64,000 nucleotides of DNA from Serratia liquefaciens ATCC 27592 (lineage in GTDB: Bacteria > Pseudomonadota > Gammaproteobacteria > Enterobacterales > Enterobacteriaceae): positions 1,116,001 through 1,180,000 of the forward strand of contig NC_021741.1 in assembly GCF_000422085.1 (NCBI RefSeq). The letters are read 5' to 3'. This document shows positions 18,506-27,629 of this stretch, in pieces. A program made the translations under genes and the position numbers. Each line of letters begins with the position of its first letter. Positions within the stretch are counted from its first letter, which is position 1. Under the pieces are notes generated by a model. It had not been told where the DNA came from, ran no database searches, and saw only the letters and a list, made by a program, of their open reading frames with translations.

Positions 18506-19333
18506 TTACAGAACCTTATTGAGAAAGTTGACGGTGCGGTGATGCTGCGGATGGTTCAGTACCTGTCGCGCATTCCCCTGTTCGACGATTTGCCCATCGA
18601 CCATAAAGACAATCTGATCCGCCGCTTCGCGCGCAAAGCCAATTTCATGGGTTACCACCACCAGCGTAACTCCCAGATCCGCCAGTCCTTTGATGACGTC
18701 CAACACTTCACCAACCAGTTCAGGATCCAGCGCCGAAGTCGGTTCATCGAACAAAATCACCTTTGGATTCAGCGCCAGAGCACGAGCAATGGCGATACGC
18801 TGTTGCTGACCACCGGACAGGTGACGCGGGTAGGCATCCGCCTTGTGCCGGAGGCCGACGGTATCCAACAGTTGATAAGCGACCTCTTTGGCCTGGGCTC
18901 GCGAGTAAATCTTATGTACCACCGGCGCTTCAACGATGTTTTCCAGGACCGTCAGGTGAGGGAACAGGTTGAAGTTCTGGAACACATAGCCAACGTTGAT
19001 GCGCTGCTTGAGAATGGCGTTTTCTTTCAGCTCATACAGCTTGTCACCCTTGCGTCGGTAGCCGACGTAGTCGCCGTCGATACGGATAAAACCTTCGTCG
19101 ACGCGCTCGAGATGATTGATGGCCCGCAGCAGGGTGGACTTGCCGGAACCTGAGGGACCAAGAATAACCGTGACGGTTCCCGGCTGCAGCGTCAGGCTGA
19201 CGTCGTCCAGCGCTTTATGCTTGCCGAAATATTTGCTCACGTTGCTGATCTCAATCAGGCCGCGGGCCGGTACCGGGACAATGTTGCGCACCGGCGCTTC
19301 GCGCAGGGCATAATAATCAATGGCTTCGGACAT
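18506..19333 (-). CDS. Amino-acid ABC transporter ATPase (ytmN/tcyN-like)
   Basis: A 275-residue polar-amino-acid family ATPase. Walker [10 protein letters not shown], signature LSGGQQQR, Walker [13 protein letters not shown] and the H-loop VVTHEIGF are all intact. A leader of about 25 residues precedes the domain. It is the last gene of the six-gene set and follows the permease gene by nine bases. By context it powers uptake of a modified cysteine rather than of glutamine (inference). A GC-rich hairpin at about 18483-18500 separates it from the convergent VOC gene. Confidence 0.9.
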   Translation of the reverse strand: MSEAIDYYALREAPVRNIVPVPARGLIEISNVSKYFGKHKALDDVSLTLQPGTVTVILGPSGSGKSTLLRAINHLERVDEGFIRIDGDYVGYRRKGDKLYELKENAILKQRINVGYVFQNFNLFPHLTVLENIVEAPVVHKIYSRAQAKEVAYQLLDTVGLRHKADAYPRHLSGGQQQRIAIARALALNPKVILFDEPTSALDPELVGEVLDVIKGLADLGVTLVVVTHEIGFAREAADQIVFMVDGQIVEQGNARQVLNHPQHHRTVNFLNKVL

Positions 19334-19342
19334 GGGATCCTC

Positions 19343-20230
19343 CTAACGTTTTAACCAGCCGGCCAGTTTCTGCCATGGCGTTGGCGGCAGTTCGCGGACC
19401 GCGCCCCGGGCGAAATAGCGCTCAATGTAATACTGAATGACCGACAGTGCGGTGGTGATGAACAGGTACCAAATCGTGGCGACCATCAGCAGTGGGATCA
19501 CCTGCTGAGTACGGTTATAGATCACCTGAATGGTGTAAAACAGCTCAGGCAGCGCCAATACGTAAACGATGGAAGTGCCTTTCGCCAGGCTGATGATTTC
19601 GTTGAAACCGGTCGGAACGATGGAGCGCAGCGCCTGCGGCAGAATGATACGAAAGGTGCGCCGATAACCCGGCAGGCCAAGCGCCGCCGCGGCCTCATGC
19701 TGGCCGTATTCCACGCCGAGAATGCCGCCGCGGATGATTTCTGCGGTATAGGCCGATTGCACCAGCGTCAGCCCCAGCACCGCCACGGAGAACTGGCTGA
19801 GAATATCGATGGTCGGATAGCTGGCGAACACCACCGAAGTAAAGGGAATACCTAACGAAATCGCATCGTACAGGTATGAAAAGTTATACAAAATAATCAG
19901 CACCAGAATCAGCGGCAGTGAGCGGAACAGCCAGATATACCCCCACGCCAGCGAGGCCAGCAGATAAGAGCGTGACAGCCGCGCCAGCGCCAGCAGGGTG
20001 CCGAAGATGATGCTGAACAGGGTGCCAAGCAGCGTCAGCAGCAAGGTCTGCCCCAACCCCGACAGCACCGCCGGTGCAAAGAACCATTCGGCGAACACGC
20101 CCCATTCCCAACGTTCGTTAGCCGCCACCGACTGGACGATGGCCGCCAGAATAAAGACTGAAAACAGCGCGCCCACCAGCCGTAGCGGGTAGCGTGCGGG
20201 AACCACTTTTAACACTTCTTGTTTGGACAT
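19343..20230 (-). CDS. Amino-acid ABC transporter permease
   Basis: A 295-residue inner-membrane permease of the HisM/GlnP family. The EAA-type loop (GQHEAAAALGLPGYRRTFRI and the following PQALR) that docks the ATPase is clear. One leading and about five further transmembrane helices are visible. A single permease serves the transporter, so it should act as a homodimer, unlike the two-permease Bacillus ytmLM version. AGGAG stands before ATG 20230. It lies between the GNAT and ATPase genes. Confidence 0.88.
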   Translation of the reverse strand: MSKQEVLKVVPARYPLRLVGALFSVFILAAIVQSVAANERWEWGVFAEWFFAPAVLSGLGQTLLLTLLGTLFSIIFGTLLALARLSRSYLLASLAWGYIWLFRSLPLILVLIILYNFSYLYDAISLGIPFTSVVFASYPTIDILSQFSVAVLGLTLVQSAYTAEIIRGGILGVEYGQHEAAAALGLPGYRRTFRIILPQALRSIVPTGFNEIISLAKGTSIVYVLALPELFYTIQVIYNRTQQVIPLLMVATIWYLFITTALSVIQYYIERYFARGAVRELPPTPWQKLAGWLKR

Positions 20231-20279
20231 TGCAGATCTCCTGAAACAGATAAAAAAGGGTTAAGAAGGGGGCTGTCCC

Positions 20280-20807
20280 CTAGGCAATCTTCCTTTCCGG
20301 CGCGCAACAGAGTGCGTCCGCTGTTGTCAGGTTTTTGCGAAACGGCAGTCGGCCGTCGTAGGGCGGGCGGCTGTAAACCTCACTGTCGACGCTGGGATCG
20401 AACTGTGGCTGATAGCCGTTGCTCAAATACAGGCCCACGGCCTCCGGCTGGCGAAAGCCGGTGGTCAGATAGAGCTGACGATAACCCTGTTCCAGCGCCA
20501 GCGTTTCCAACTGTTGCAATACCCGCTGCGCCAGCCCCTGTCGGCGCAGGTCTGTTCGGGTCCAGATACGCTTGAGCTCGGCAGTTTGCGGATCGTAGCG
20601 TTTGAAAGCGCCCATGGCGATGGGCTCTCCGGCCCGCAGCAGCACGATAAAGGCACCCTGTGGTGGGGCGTACAGATCCAGCGTTTCCTGCTCCTGGTCA
20701 CCAAAATAGTTGCCGTAGCGTCGGCGGTACTCGTCGAACAACCCTGCGATCACCGGTTCGATCAGCGGATCGTCCGGCAGCGTTTGGATAAAAACGTCAT
20801 TTGCCAT
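20280..20807 (-). CDS. GNAT N-acetyltransferase (snaA/ytmI-like)
   Basis: A 175-residue GNAT protein. The acetyl-CoA-binding motif A is RTDLRRQGLAQRVLQQLE, followed by the motif B region YLTTGFRQPEAVGLYLSNGY. ATG 20807 follows TAGGAGC, and it lies 10 bases after the solute-binding-protein gene. In the Bacillus cysteine-adduct salvage system a GNAT enzyme N-acetylates the incoming S-substituted cysteine; position inside the transporter operon suggests the same role here (inference). Antibiotic or peptide acetylation cannot be excluded. Confidence 0.8.
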   Translation of the reverse strand: MANDVFIQTLPDDPLIEPVIAGLFDEYRRRYGNYFGDQEQETLDLYAPPQGAFIVLLRAGEPIAMGAFKRYDPQTAELKRIWTRTDLRRQGLAQRVLQQLETLALEQGYRQLYLTTGFRQPEAVGLYLSNGYQPQFDPSVDSEVYSRPPYDGRLPFRKNLTTADALCCAPERKIA

Positions 20808-20817
20808 CTGTATGCTC

Positions 20818-21750
20818 CTAATCGCCCAAGCCCTGTGGGTTGATCTCCGAGTGCGGAATGCGTTCGACGCTCTCACCCCAACGATTCAATACCTGATCGT
20901 ATTGCCCACCCTGGATCACCCCGTTCAGCGCTTCGTTCACTGCGTACACCAGGCCATTGCCTTTTTTGGTGGTGACGGCAATGTGCGCCACTTTTGGCCA
21001 GCCGCCGTCTACCGTGCCCGCCAGTTTGGTACGGCCATTGAGCGCAGCCTTGTAGGCACCCATCACATTGGGACCGAAATAAGCGTCGGCGCGTCCGGAC
21101 TGGAGAGCCAGCGTGGCGGCGGCATCATCGGTGACGTAGACAGGCTGCAGCGGTTTCAGCCCTTGTTGTTGGTTCTGTTTGTCCCAGTCCAGCAGGATAG
21201 CTTCCTGGTTGGTGCCTGAGCCGACGATGATCTTCAACCCGGCGATGTCTTTGGCCTCTTTAATCGAAGTGATCTTGCCGCCCGATTTCACGTAGAAGCC
21301 GAGGGAATCGATGCGATAGGTGGCGAAATCAAAGCGTGTCTTACGCTCTTTGGTCACGGTGACGTTGGTGATGGCGGCGTCGTATTTGCCAGAGGCGACG
21401 CCCAGCGGCCAGTCTTCCCACGAGGTTTGCACCACGTTCAGTTCCAGGCCCAGACTGTCGGCGACCAACTGTGCGATGTCGGATTCGCTGCCAATCAACG
21501 TTTTATTGTCCGAGGCGAACAGCGCCAGCGGCGGGGTATTGAGCGCGGCAATCGCCACGGTGAACTTGCCCGGTTGCACGAAATGGAAACCTTGCGGCAG
21601 TTTGGCGATCGCCTGCGGGTTTTTAGCCACATGAATGCGGGTTTCATTGGCTTTTAAATCGATGCCGGTGCCGGCTGCAAGCGCCGTGCCGGCCAGGCTT
21701 AACGAAGCCAGGAGTGCGGCAACGACGGTGACGGTAAAGGTATTTCGCAT
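20818..21750 (-). CDS. Periplasmic amino-acid-binding protein
   Basis: A 310-residue SBP family 3 protein with a Sec signal peptide (hydrophobic core residues about 7-20, cleavage near ALAAG at 25). The SBP3 signature region (LIGSESDIAQLVADSLGLELNVVQ) and the domain-hinge segment VGSGTNQEAIL are present. It captures the substrate in the periplasm for the permease and ATPase downstream. It follows the monooxygenase gene by 29 bp. Closest in style to YtmJ/YtmK and TcyJ-like cystine or cysteine-derivative receptors; the ligand is not proven. Confidence 0.88.
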   Translation of the reverse strand: MRNTFTVTVVAALLASLSLAGTALAAGTGIDLKANETRIHVAKNPQAIAKLPQGFHFVQPGKFTVAIAALNTPPLALFASDNKTLIGSESDIAQLVADSLGLELNVVQTSWEDWPLGVASGKYDAAITNVTVTKERKTRFDFATYRIDSLGFYVKSGGKITSIKEAKDIAGLKIIVGSGTNQEAILLDWDKQNQQQGLKPLQPVYVTDDAAATLALQSGRADAYFGPNVMGAYKAALNGRTKLAGTVDGGWPKVAHIAVTTKKGNGLVYAVNEALNGVIQGGQYDQVLNRWGESVERIPHSEINPQGLGD

Positions 21751-21779
21751 AGCAGCTATCCCTGAAAATAATATTATTG

Positions 21780-23105
21780 TTATTGGGTAAATTGGTTCAG
21801 TGGCTGCTTCAGGCCAAGGTGATCGCGCAGCGTGTCGCCGTTGTAATCACTGCGGAACAGGCCGCGTTGTTGCAAAATGGGCACTACGCGGTCGACAAAG
21901 TGGCTGAATGAATTTGGCGTACCGCCGCTGATGATGAAACCGTCGGCGGCCTGGGTGTCGAACCAGTTTTGCAGGCCGTCGGCCACCGCTTCCGGCGTAC
22001 CGCCGAATACCGGACGTGGCGAGGCCGCCTCCAGCGCCACTTCACGCAGCGTCAGATTGCGCTCACGGGCGTTGCGTTTGATGGCGTCGGTGGTGCTGCG
22101 AAAGCTGTTTTGCCCCAGGTCGCCAATATCTGGGAAAGGTTCATCCAGCGGGTGACGCGAAAAGTCATAATGCTCAAAGTAGCGGCCCAGATAATTGAGC
22201 GCATTTTCGATGCTGACCAGGCGCGCGGTTTCCCAATACTGACGCTCCACGTCTTCATTATCGTCACCGACGATCACGCTGACGCCCTGGAAGATCCGCA
22301 GGTCATCCGGTTCGCGCCCTTGTTCCACCAACTGTTTTTTGACGTCCTGATAAAATGCTTGTGCCTGTTGTTGCGATTCATGATGAGTGAAGATGGCATC
22401 GGCGTGTTTGGCCGCCAATTGCTTGCCGTCTTCCGAAGCGCCCGCCTGGAACAGGATCGGACGGCCCTGCGGCGTACGGCCAATATTCAGTGGCCCCTGA
22501 ACAGAGAAGAACTCTCCCTGATGGTTTAGGGTATGCAGTTTTCCGGCACTGAAAAATTCGCCGCTCTGCTTGTTGCGCACGAAGGCGTCGGCTTCCCACG
22601 AGTCCCACAGCCCTTTGGTTACGTCGAGGTATTCGCTGGCAATGCGGTAACGCAGGCTGTGTTCCGGATGTTCGGCGCGCGAGAAATTTTTCGCGGATCC
22701 TTCCAGTGGCGAGGTGACAACGTTCCAGCCCGCCCGGCCTTTGCTCAGGTGATCGAGGCTGGCGAACTGGCGAGCCACGGTAAAGGGATCGCTGTAGGAG
22801 GTGGATAATGTGCCCACCAGGCCGATTTTGTCGGTCGCTGCGGACAGGGCGGCAAGCAGGGTTAGCGGTTCAAAACGATTGAGAAAGTGCGGGATGGACT
22901 TCTCATTGATATATAAGCCGTCGGCAACAAACACGAAATCCAATTTACCCTGTTCGGCTTTTTTCGCCGTGGCAATATTAAAATCGAGATTAATACTGGC
23001 GTCGGCGGTGGCATCCGGATGCCGCCAGGCAGACATATTTCCCGACGCGCCATGCAAAATGGCGCCAAGACGTAATTGCCGTTGATTATTCGCACTGTTG
23101 CTCAT
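21780..23105 (-). CDS. Flavin-dependent monooxygenase, NtaA/SnaA/DszA (LLM) family (ytnJ-like)
   Basis: A 441-residue bacterial-luciferase-fold enzyme of the NtaA/DmoA group, which uses FMNH2 from a separate reductase and O2. Visible family parts are [16 protein letters not shown] and [17 protein letters not shown]. YtnJ/CmoJ of Bacillus belongs here and breaks the C-S bond of N-acetylated S-substituted cysteines. The start is ATG 23105 behind AGGGTGAAAG; a GTG three codons earlier is less likely. No flavin reductase gene is nearby. Confidence 0.88.
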   Translation of the reverse strand: MSNSANNQRQLRLGAILHGASGNMSAWRHPDATADASINLDFNIATAKKAEQGKLDFVFVADGLYINEKSIPHFLNRFEPLTLLAALSAATDKIGLVGTLSTSYSDPFTVARQFASLDHLSKGRAGWNVVTSPLEGSAKNFSRAEHPEHSLRYRIASEYLDVTKGLWDSWEADAFVRNKQSGEFFSAGKLHTLNHQGEFFSVQGPLNIGRTPQGRPILFQAGASEDGKQLAAKHADAIFTHHESQQQAQAFYQDVKKQLVEQGREPDDLRIFQGVSVIVGDDNEDVERQYWETARLVSIENALNYLGRYFEHYDFSRHPLDEPFPDIGDLGQNSFRSTTDAIKRNARERNLTLREVALEAASPRPVFGGTPEAVADGLQNWFDTQAADGFIISGGTPNSFSHFVDRVVPILQQRGLFRSDYNGDTLRDHLGLKQPLNQFTQ

Positions 23106-23114
23106 TGCTTTCAC

Positions 23115-23289
23115 CCTGTTAAATGCCGGTGTGGCGCTCTCTTTAGAGCTCCACTATTGATTAGCGTCATCAGGATGTAAAACAACAAAACAGCATATTC
23201 AAATGTTGAAAATAGCAAATATAACGGTGAGGGAAATAATAAATCGCAGCGCAGAATACTCTACGCCGCGAAATAATAATCAGACAGGT
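23115..23289. promoter_or_regulatory. AT-rich spacer inside the salvage gene set
   Basis: About 175 bp separate the M20 gene from the monooxygenase gene. The middle (23200-23270) is very AT-rich compared with its surroundings and includes an imperfect dyad ATATTC-N16-CAAATAT on the plus strand. This suggests an internal promoter and operator, so the six genes may form two transcripts. No terminator hairpin is seen. Confidence 0.4.
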
Positions 23290-24453
23290 TTACACGTTGC
23301 TGATGGCTTTTTCCGGCACCGTGGTTAATTGTTGCAGCGTGCGCTCCGCCAACAGTTCGAAATATTGCGAAGCGGGGAAAATCGCCTGTTCATCCGGATT
23401 GAAACGCGGATGGTGCAGGCCGAACTCGCTTGCCGAACCGATGCTGACGAACACGCCCGGGACATGATGCAGATAAAGCGCGAAGTCTTCGCCGCCCATT
23501 TGTAACTCGGCTTCTTCCACCCGGTAACCCGCTTCGGCGGCGACGGTTTTGCTGAACGCTGCCCAGCGTGGGTCGTTGATGACCGCCGGTGGCCCAGCCT
23601 GCCAGCGCAATTCTGCTTCTGCGCCAAGCGAGGCGGCCACGCCGTTAATCACCTGGCGGATTTTATCCGGTACCTGACGGCGAACCGCATCACTGTGGGT
23701 GCGCACCGTGCCCTCCAGCTCTACGGTCTGCGGCAGAACGTTCCAAGTATTGCCGCCCTCGATACGCGTGACGCTCACCACCAGGGATTCCAGCGAACTG
23801 AAGCTGCGGCTGGGCAGGGTTTGCAATGCGGTAACGATCTGGCTGGCGGTGACGATGGTGTCGACCCCTTGCTCCGGCTTGGCAGCGTGCGCGCCCTTGC
23901 CGGTGATCAGAATTTGGAAACGATCGACGTTGGCGTAAAACGGGCCTGCTCGGGTGGCAAAGGTGCCGGTCGGCAATTCGGGGGCATTGTGCAAACCGAA
24001 CACTGCCGCCACGTTATCCAGCGCACCGGCGTCGATCAGGTGTTGAGCTCCGTTGAAGGTTTCTTCTGCTGGCTGGAAGAAAATACGCACCGTACCGGGC
24101 AGAGTCGCCTCACGCGCTTTCAACAAGTGCGCGGCGCCGAGCATGACCGACGTGTGAAAATCATGTCCGCAGGCGTGCATCACGCCGCTGTTTTGCGAGC
24201 TGAACGGCACGCCGGAAATTTCTTCGATCGGCAAGGCGTCAATATCGCCACGCAGCGCAATGATCGGCCCCTTGCCACTGCCGATTTCGGCCACTACGCC
24301 AGTCTTCAGCCCGAGCGGCAAAATACGGATACCGGCCTCTTCCAGCCAACGGGTGAGGCGGGCGGTCGTGGCAAACTCCTGGTTGGACAGCTCAGGGTTC
24401 TGATGCAGTTCACGGCGATAGGCGATGATTTTTTCGGCCAGTTGGCTGGTCAT
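23290..24453 (-). CDS. M20-family N-acyl-amino-acid deacylase (sndA/ytnL-like)
   Basis: A 387-residue M20D amidohydrolase of the HipO/YtnL type. Metal ligands are visible: HACGHDFHTS (residues about 92-101), the Glu pair in QPAEETF and the later His of GLHNAPELPTG, plus MGGEDFALYL. The central lid domain is present. In the Bacillus system SndA removes the N-acetyl group after C-S cleavage, releasing cysteine. It is the first gene of the set, with its own control region upstream. Indole-acetyl-amino acid or hippurate hydrolysis are alternatives. Confidence 0.85.
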   Translation of the reverse strand: MTSQLAEKIIAYRRELHQNPELSNQEFATTARLTRWLEEAGIRILPLGLKTGVVAEIGSGKGPIIALRGDIDALPIEEISGVPFSSQNSGVMHACGHDFHTSVMLGAAHLLKAREATLPGTVRIFFQPAEETFNGAQHLIDAGALDNVAAVFGLHNAPELPTGTFATRAGPFYANVDRFQILITGKGAHAAKPEQGVDTIVTASQIVTALQTLPSRSFSSLESLVVSVTRIEGGNTWNVLPQTVELEGTVRTHSDAVRRQVPDKIRQVINGVAASLGAEAELRWQAGPPAVINDPRWAAFSKTVAAEAGYRVEEAELQMGGEDFALYLHHVPGVFVSIGSASEFGLHHPRFNPDEQAIFPASQYFELLAERTLQQLTTVPEKAISNV

Positions 24454-24540
24454 AGTCTTGGCTCACAGTGGTTAACAAGTTTTAACCCTAGTGCAGCGCG
24501 GCCGGAAGCAAAAAGACTATATGGTTATATTTCATAGCGA
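24454..24540 (-). promoter_or_regulatory. Upstream control region of the M20 gene with two dyads
   Basis: Two inverted repeats sit before the M20 start: GGTTAA-N6-TTAACC at 24470-24487, so close to the ATG that it could be an operator or block translation, and CTAT-N13-ATAG at 24517-24537, of LysR-type shape. A CysB/Cbl-like regulator would suit a cysteine-salvage operon, but no regulator gene is adjacent. From 24541 to 24799 I see the AT-rich cspE leader and nothing else definite. Confidence 0.4.
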
Positions 24541-24799
24541 TTGTGTCTGCATCACGCCGTCAATACGCGTTGACGCCCCATCAAACAGGCGTTCGACCGC
24601 TGTTCGCTGGGGTTTAGAGAGGATTGGACTGCCCGTGGTGGCAATGGCCAAGGGGGTAGGCGGTTTACAGCGGCGGAGACGGATTTTTTCACTTTTTATC
24701 GGTTTTATGTGATCCAGGTTGTGGACAAAATCCCGTCTAATTGCTGTACTGTACTGGACACACGTTTTGTGTCTTACATTCACGTTAAAGGTAAGTTTG

Positions 24800-25009
24800 A
24801 TGTCTAAGATTAAAGGTAGCGTTAAGTGGTTTAATGAATCCAAAGGCTTCGGCTTCATTACTCCGGAAGATGGTAGCAAGGACGTTTTCGTTCACTTCTC
24901 TGCCATCGCTAGCAATGGTTTCAAAACTCTTGCTGAAGGCCAGCGTGTAGAATTTGAAATCACGAACGGTGCCAAAGGGCCATCTGCTGCTAACGTTATC
25001 GCTATCTAA
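24800..25009 (+). CDS. cspE: Cold shock-like protein CspE
   Basis: A 69-residue single cold-shock domain that binds RNA and ssDNA and acts as antiterminator and RNA chaperone. Both RNP motifs are intact: KGFGFI and VFVHF. The start at ATG 24800 gives [17 protein letters not shown], the standard CspE/CspC N-terminus. A long untranslated leader (24720-24799) precedes it. The neighbouring crcB, tatE and lipA match the E. coli cspE neighbourhood, which fixes the name over cspA/C. Confidence 0.93.
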   Translation: MSKIKGSVKWFNESKGFGFITPEDGSKDVFVHFSAIASNGFKTLAEGQRVEFEITNGAKGPSAANVIAI

Positions 25010-25033
25010 GCTACAGTAGCCGAAATTCTTAAA

Positions 25034-25057
25034 ACCCGCTCTCAGAGCGGGTTTTTT
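25034..25057 (+). terminator. Intrinsic terminator of cspE
   Basis: CCCGCTC (25035-25041), loop TCA, GAGCGGG (25045-25051) and six T follow the cspE stop by 25 bases. The preceding AAAA makes it work as a weaker terminator for the convergent Bcr-type gene as well. Confidence 0.9.
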
Positions 25058-25076
25058 ATTGCCTTTTTACGACGAT

Positions 25077-26267
25077 TTACGCCTGCGGTTTACGTACCAG
25101 CAGCTTAAACAGCAGGATGGCGATGGCATAACAGCCGACGATGGTTAGCGCCATCGACACGCTGGAGGTGCCGCCCAGGCCGGTAAGTGGCACGCTGCAG
25201 GCACCCAAAGCAAACATGCTCACGCCAATCAATGCGGAGGCGCTGCCGGCTTTGTCCCCTTGGCTTTGCATCGCCAAAGATGACGCCGTAGGGCCCACGA
25301 TGCCGATCACCGCTACCGAGAAGAACAGCGGCACCAGCAATAGCACCAGCGGGGCATGCAGGCTGGCAGCCAGCAACAGCAGCAGCGAGGAAACCGCAGC
25401 CAGCGTTAAGCCGCCTTTCAGCACCTTTCTTTCTCCCCAATGTATGCTCAGGCGACTGGATATTTGCGCCGAAATAATCAGCCCGACGCCGTTGATGGCG
25501 AAGCACAGGCTGAACATCTGCGGGCTGAGGCCGTAAATCTGTTGCAGCACGAAAGGAGAGGCGCCGATGTAGGCGAACATCCCGGCCATGACGAAACCTT
25601 GCGTCAGGCACAGGCCCATAAATTGGCGTTGGGTCAGCAAGCCGCCCAGCGACTGCAACATTGCCAAAATCCCGCCCTGGCTGCGACGTTCCGCGGGCAG
25701 TGACTCGCTGAGCTTCAAACTGGCTAGCGTAAACAGCAGCACTGCGATACCTGCCAGCACGCCGAAAATTCCTCGCCAGTCCATGAACTGCAGCATGGCT
25801 CCCCCCAGCACAGGCGCAACGATCGGTGCCAGGCCGTTAACCAACATCAGCAGGGCGAAGAAGCGTGTCAGTTCATGCCCGGAATAGAGATCGCGGGCTA
25901 TAGCGCGCGAAATGACTGCACCACCGGCACCGGCCAGCCCTTGCAACAGGCGGGCAATCAACAACTGGTCGATATTCGGCGCCAACGCGCACCACAGTGA
26001 CGCGAACAGCAGCAGCGCTAACGACACCAGCAGCGGACGCATGCGGCCGAGCTTGTCGCTGTAAGGGCCGAAAATCAGCTGGCCGACGCCTAACCCCAGC
26101 AGGCCGGCGGTCAGGCTGAGCTGTGCCGTGGCGGTAGAGGTATTCAGCTCTCCGGCCATCTCCGGCAGAGCGGGCAGGTAGAGATCGATGCACAGCGGCC
26201 CCAGTGAGGCAAGCAGGCCAAGCACGAGCGCGTACACCAGACGTTGTCTGGCTAATGGTCTGGTCAT
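25077..26267 (-). CDS. MFS multidrug efflux transporter, Bcr/CflA family
   Basis: A 396-residue, 12-helix drug:H+ antiporter. The helix-1 CIDLYLPALPEMA motif is the Bcr/CflA hallmark and IFGPYSDKLGRMRP is the loop 2-3 MFS signature. The frame is open to 26456, but that would overlap the TetR gene; ATG 26267 lies five bases after the TetR stop. It is co-transcribed with, and probably repressed by, that regulator. Substrates unknown. Confidence 0.88.
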   Translation of the reverse strand: MTRPLARQRLVYALVLGLLASLGPLCIDLYLPALPEMAGELNTSTATAQLSLTAGLLGLGVGQLIFGPYSDKLGRMRPLLVSLALLLFASLWCALAPNIDQLLIARLLQGLAGAGGAVISRAIARDLYSGHELTRFFALLMLVNGLAPIVAPVLGGAMLQFMDWRGIFGVLAGIAVLLFTLASLKLSESLPAERRSQGGILAMLQSLGGLLTQRQFMGLCLTQGFVMAGMFAYIGASPFVLQQIYGLSPQMFSLCFAINGVGLIISAQISSRLSIHWGERKVLKGGLTLAAVSSLLLLLAASLHAPLVLLLVPLFFSVAVIGIVGPTASSLAMQSQGDKAGSASALIGVSMFALGACSVPLTGLGGTSSVSMALTIVGCYAIAILLFKLLVRKPQA

Positions 26268-26272
26268 AAGGA

Positions 26273-26869
26273 TTAAGGTTTCCTGAACAGGTGAGAGATA
26301 GCTTGTTGATATAAGCCGTTCAGCAAGCTGACGTCGGCTTTTTGTGTGGTGAGTATGCGATAGCCGGTGCCTTCGCTTAATACGGCAATAAATTCCACCC
26401 TGGCGGCAATTTCCTGCTCGCTGAAATATGGGTAGAGCCGACGCAGGCTTTGGCAAACATGATGAAACAAGCGCGTTTCCGCATCGCTGAGCATTTTCGC
26501 CACCGTCGGGTTACGGGTGGCTTCAGCGGTCACTTCCAGCATCAGCATGTGATCGGTTTCAGTTTCGCCCGGTTGCTGAAACAGGCTGCGTGCTGCCAGA
26601 GTGCCGGCGATCAGGTTGATATGGTCGCCGAGATCTTCCAGGCGGCGCATTTTACTGGCGATGATGCGGTTGACGATCTCTTCGATGATGGCGTCTTTAT
26701 TGTCGAAATAGCGGTAGATCTGGCCAACGCTCAGCTGCGAGGCATGCGCGATTTCCGCCATGCTGGCGGCGTGGAAACCGTGCTGGCGAAAGCAGAGTTT
26801 TGCGGCGTCGACAATCTGATCGCGGCGGGCCTGCACTTTAGCCTGCTTGCTGTCGCTGGTGGATATCAT
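26273..26869 (-). CDS. TetR/AcrR-family repressor
   Basis: A 198-residue regulator with an N-terminal HTH (residues about 15-60; SMAEIAHASQLSVGQIYRYF is the recognition region) and a ligand-binding domain. ATG 26869 has AAGGA eight bases ahead; a TTG six codons earlier is less likely. It is the first gene of a two-gene operon with the efflux transporter, so it probably represses its own promoter and is released by a drug-like ligand (inference). Confidence 0.87.
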   Translation of the reverse strand: MISTSDSKQAKVQARRDQIVDAAKLCFRQHGFHAASMAEIAHASQLSVGQIYRYFDNKDAIIEEIVNRIIASKMRRLEDLGDHINLIAGTLAARSLFQQPGETETDHMLMLEVTAEATRNPTVAKMLSDAETRLFHHVCQSLRRLYPYFSEQEIAARVEFIAVLSEGTGYRILTTQKADVSLLNGLYQQAISHLFRKP

Positions 26870-26991
26870 GTCCCGATCCTTTGCCAAGAAATGTGTTGTT
26901 CACCTTCTGGGTGTGAACGTTCATTCTCAATTGTAATGCAACAACGGCAATAGGCAATAGGGCAAGGGTAAAGGTGGGGAAGCGCTGCGGT

Positions 26992-27087
26992 TTAGGCGAA
27001 CAGATATACCTTGATAAAGGCGACAACAACCAGCAGGCATAGCAGGGTTGCGGCAACTTCAGTGACGGTTCTTGGCAGGCTTGGCAT
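26992..27087 (-). CDS. Small single-helix membrane protein (31 residues)
   Basis: A very short gene: ATG 27087-27085 with GGATGAG seven bases ahead, stop TAA at 26994-26992. A Met four codons earlier (27099) is in frame but lacks a ribosome site. The product has a short polar N-terminus and one hydrophobic helix (VAATLLCLLVVVAFIKVYLF), so it should sit in the inner membrane. I do not recognise it. It lies between crcB and the TetR gene. Confidence 0.5.
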   Translation of the reverse strand: MPSLPRTVTEVAATLLCLLVVVAFIKVYLFA

Positions 27088-27167
27088 CTGAGTTCTCATC
27101 CAGTTGGGGTGACTGGATGAGATTATGCGCACGGGAGATTAAGGAAACATTAAGGCAGCGAAATCAC

Positions 27168-27551
27168 TTATTGCCCGTTGACCCAGATGACCAGCATAAA
27201 CGCCAACAGGGTCATCGCCAGCGATCCCGCCAGGTTGAGCAGCATATTGCCCAACGCCCAGGCGAAACGACCATCCTGCAGCAAATACACCACTTCCAGA
27301 GAAAAGGTGGAAAAGGTGGTCAGGCCGCCGCAAAAACCGGTGGTGATCAGCAGTTTCCAGGTCGGATCCAGGTGTGTCATCCGGGTGAATATCGCCATAG
27401 CCAGGCCGATGATAAAACCGCCCAGCAGGTTCACCGCTAGCGTACCCAGCGGGATGTGCGCATTGAGCGGGTTCATCTTCATGCTTATGGCCCAGCGCAG
27501 CACGCTGCCGACACCACCGCCAATAAAAACTGCCAGTAAAGAACTCAACAT
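27168..27551 (-). CDS. crcB: Fluoride ion channel CrcB/FluC
   Basis: A 127-residue, four-helix protein that works as an antiparallel dimer exporting fluoride through the inner membrane. The conserved [10 protein letters not shown] (pore Asn) and [13 protein letters not shown] (central sodium site and phenylalanine box) are clear. The position between cspE and tatE is as in E. coli. A fluoride riboswitch lies in its leader at 27630-27690, giving direct control by F-. Confidence 0.95.
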   Translation of the reverse strand: MLSSLLAVFIGGGVGSVLRWAISMKMNPLNAHIPLGTLAVNLLGGFIIGLAMAIFTRMTHLDPTWKLLITTGFCGGLTTFSTFSLEVVYLLQDGRFAWALGNMLLNLAGSLAMTLLAFMLVIWVNGQ

Positions 27552-27629
27552 GGTCGAAACTACCTTTCATTCAAGGGGAAATAAAACTCAGAAAGGTTCA
27601 GGCGTAACGCTACGCACCCCTCTGAGAGG

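Noticed and set aside
18506..20230. Glutamine or histidine uptake system
   Set aside because: The families fit, but linkage with acetyltransferase, flavin monooxygenase and deacylase genes points to a modified amino acid as cargo.
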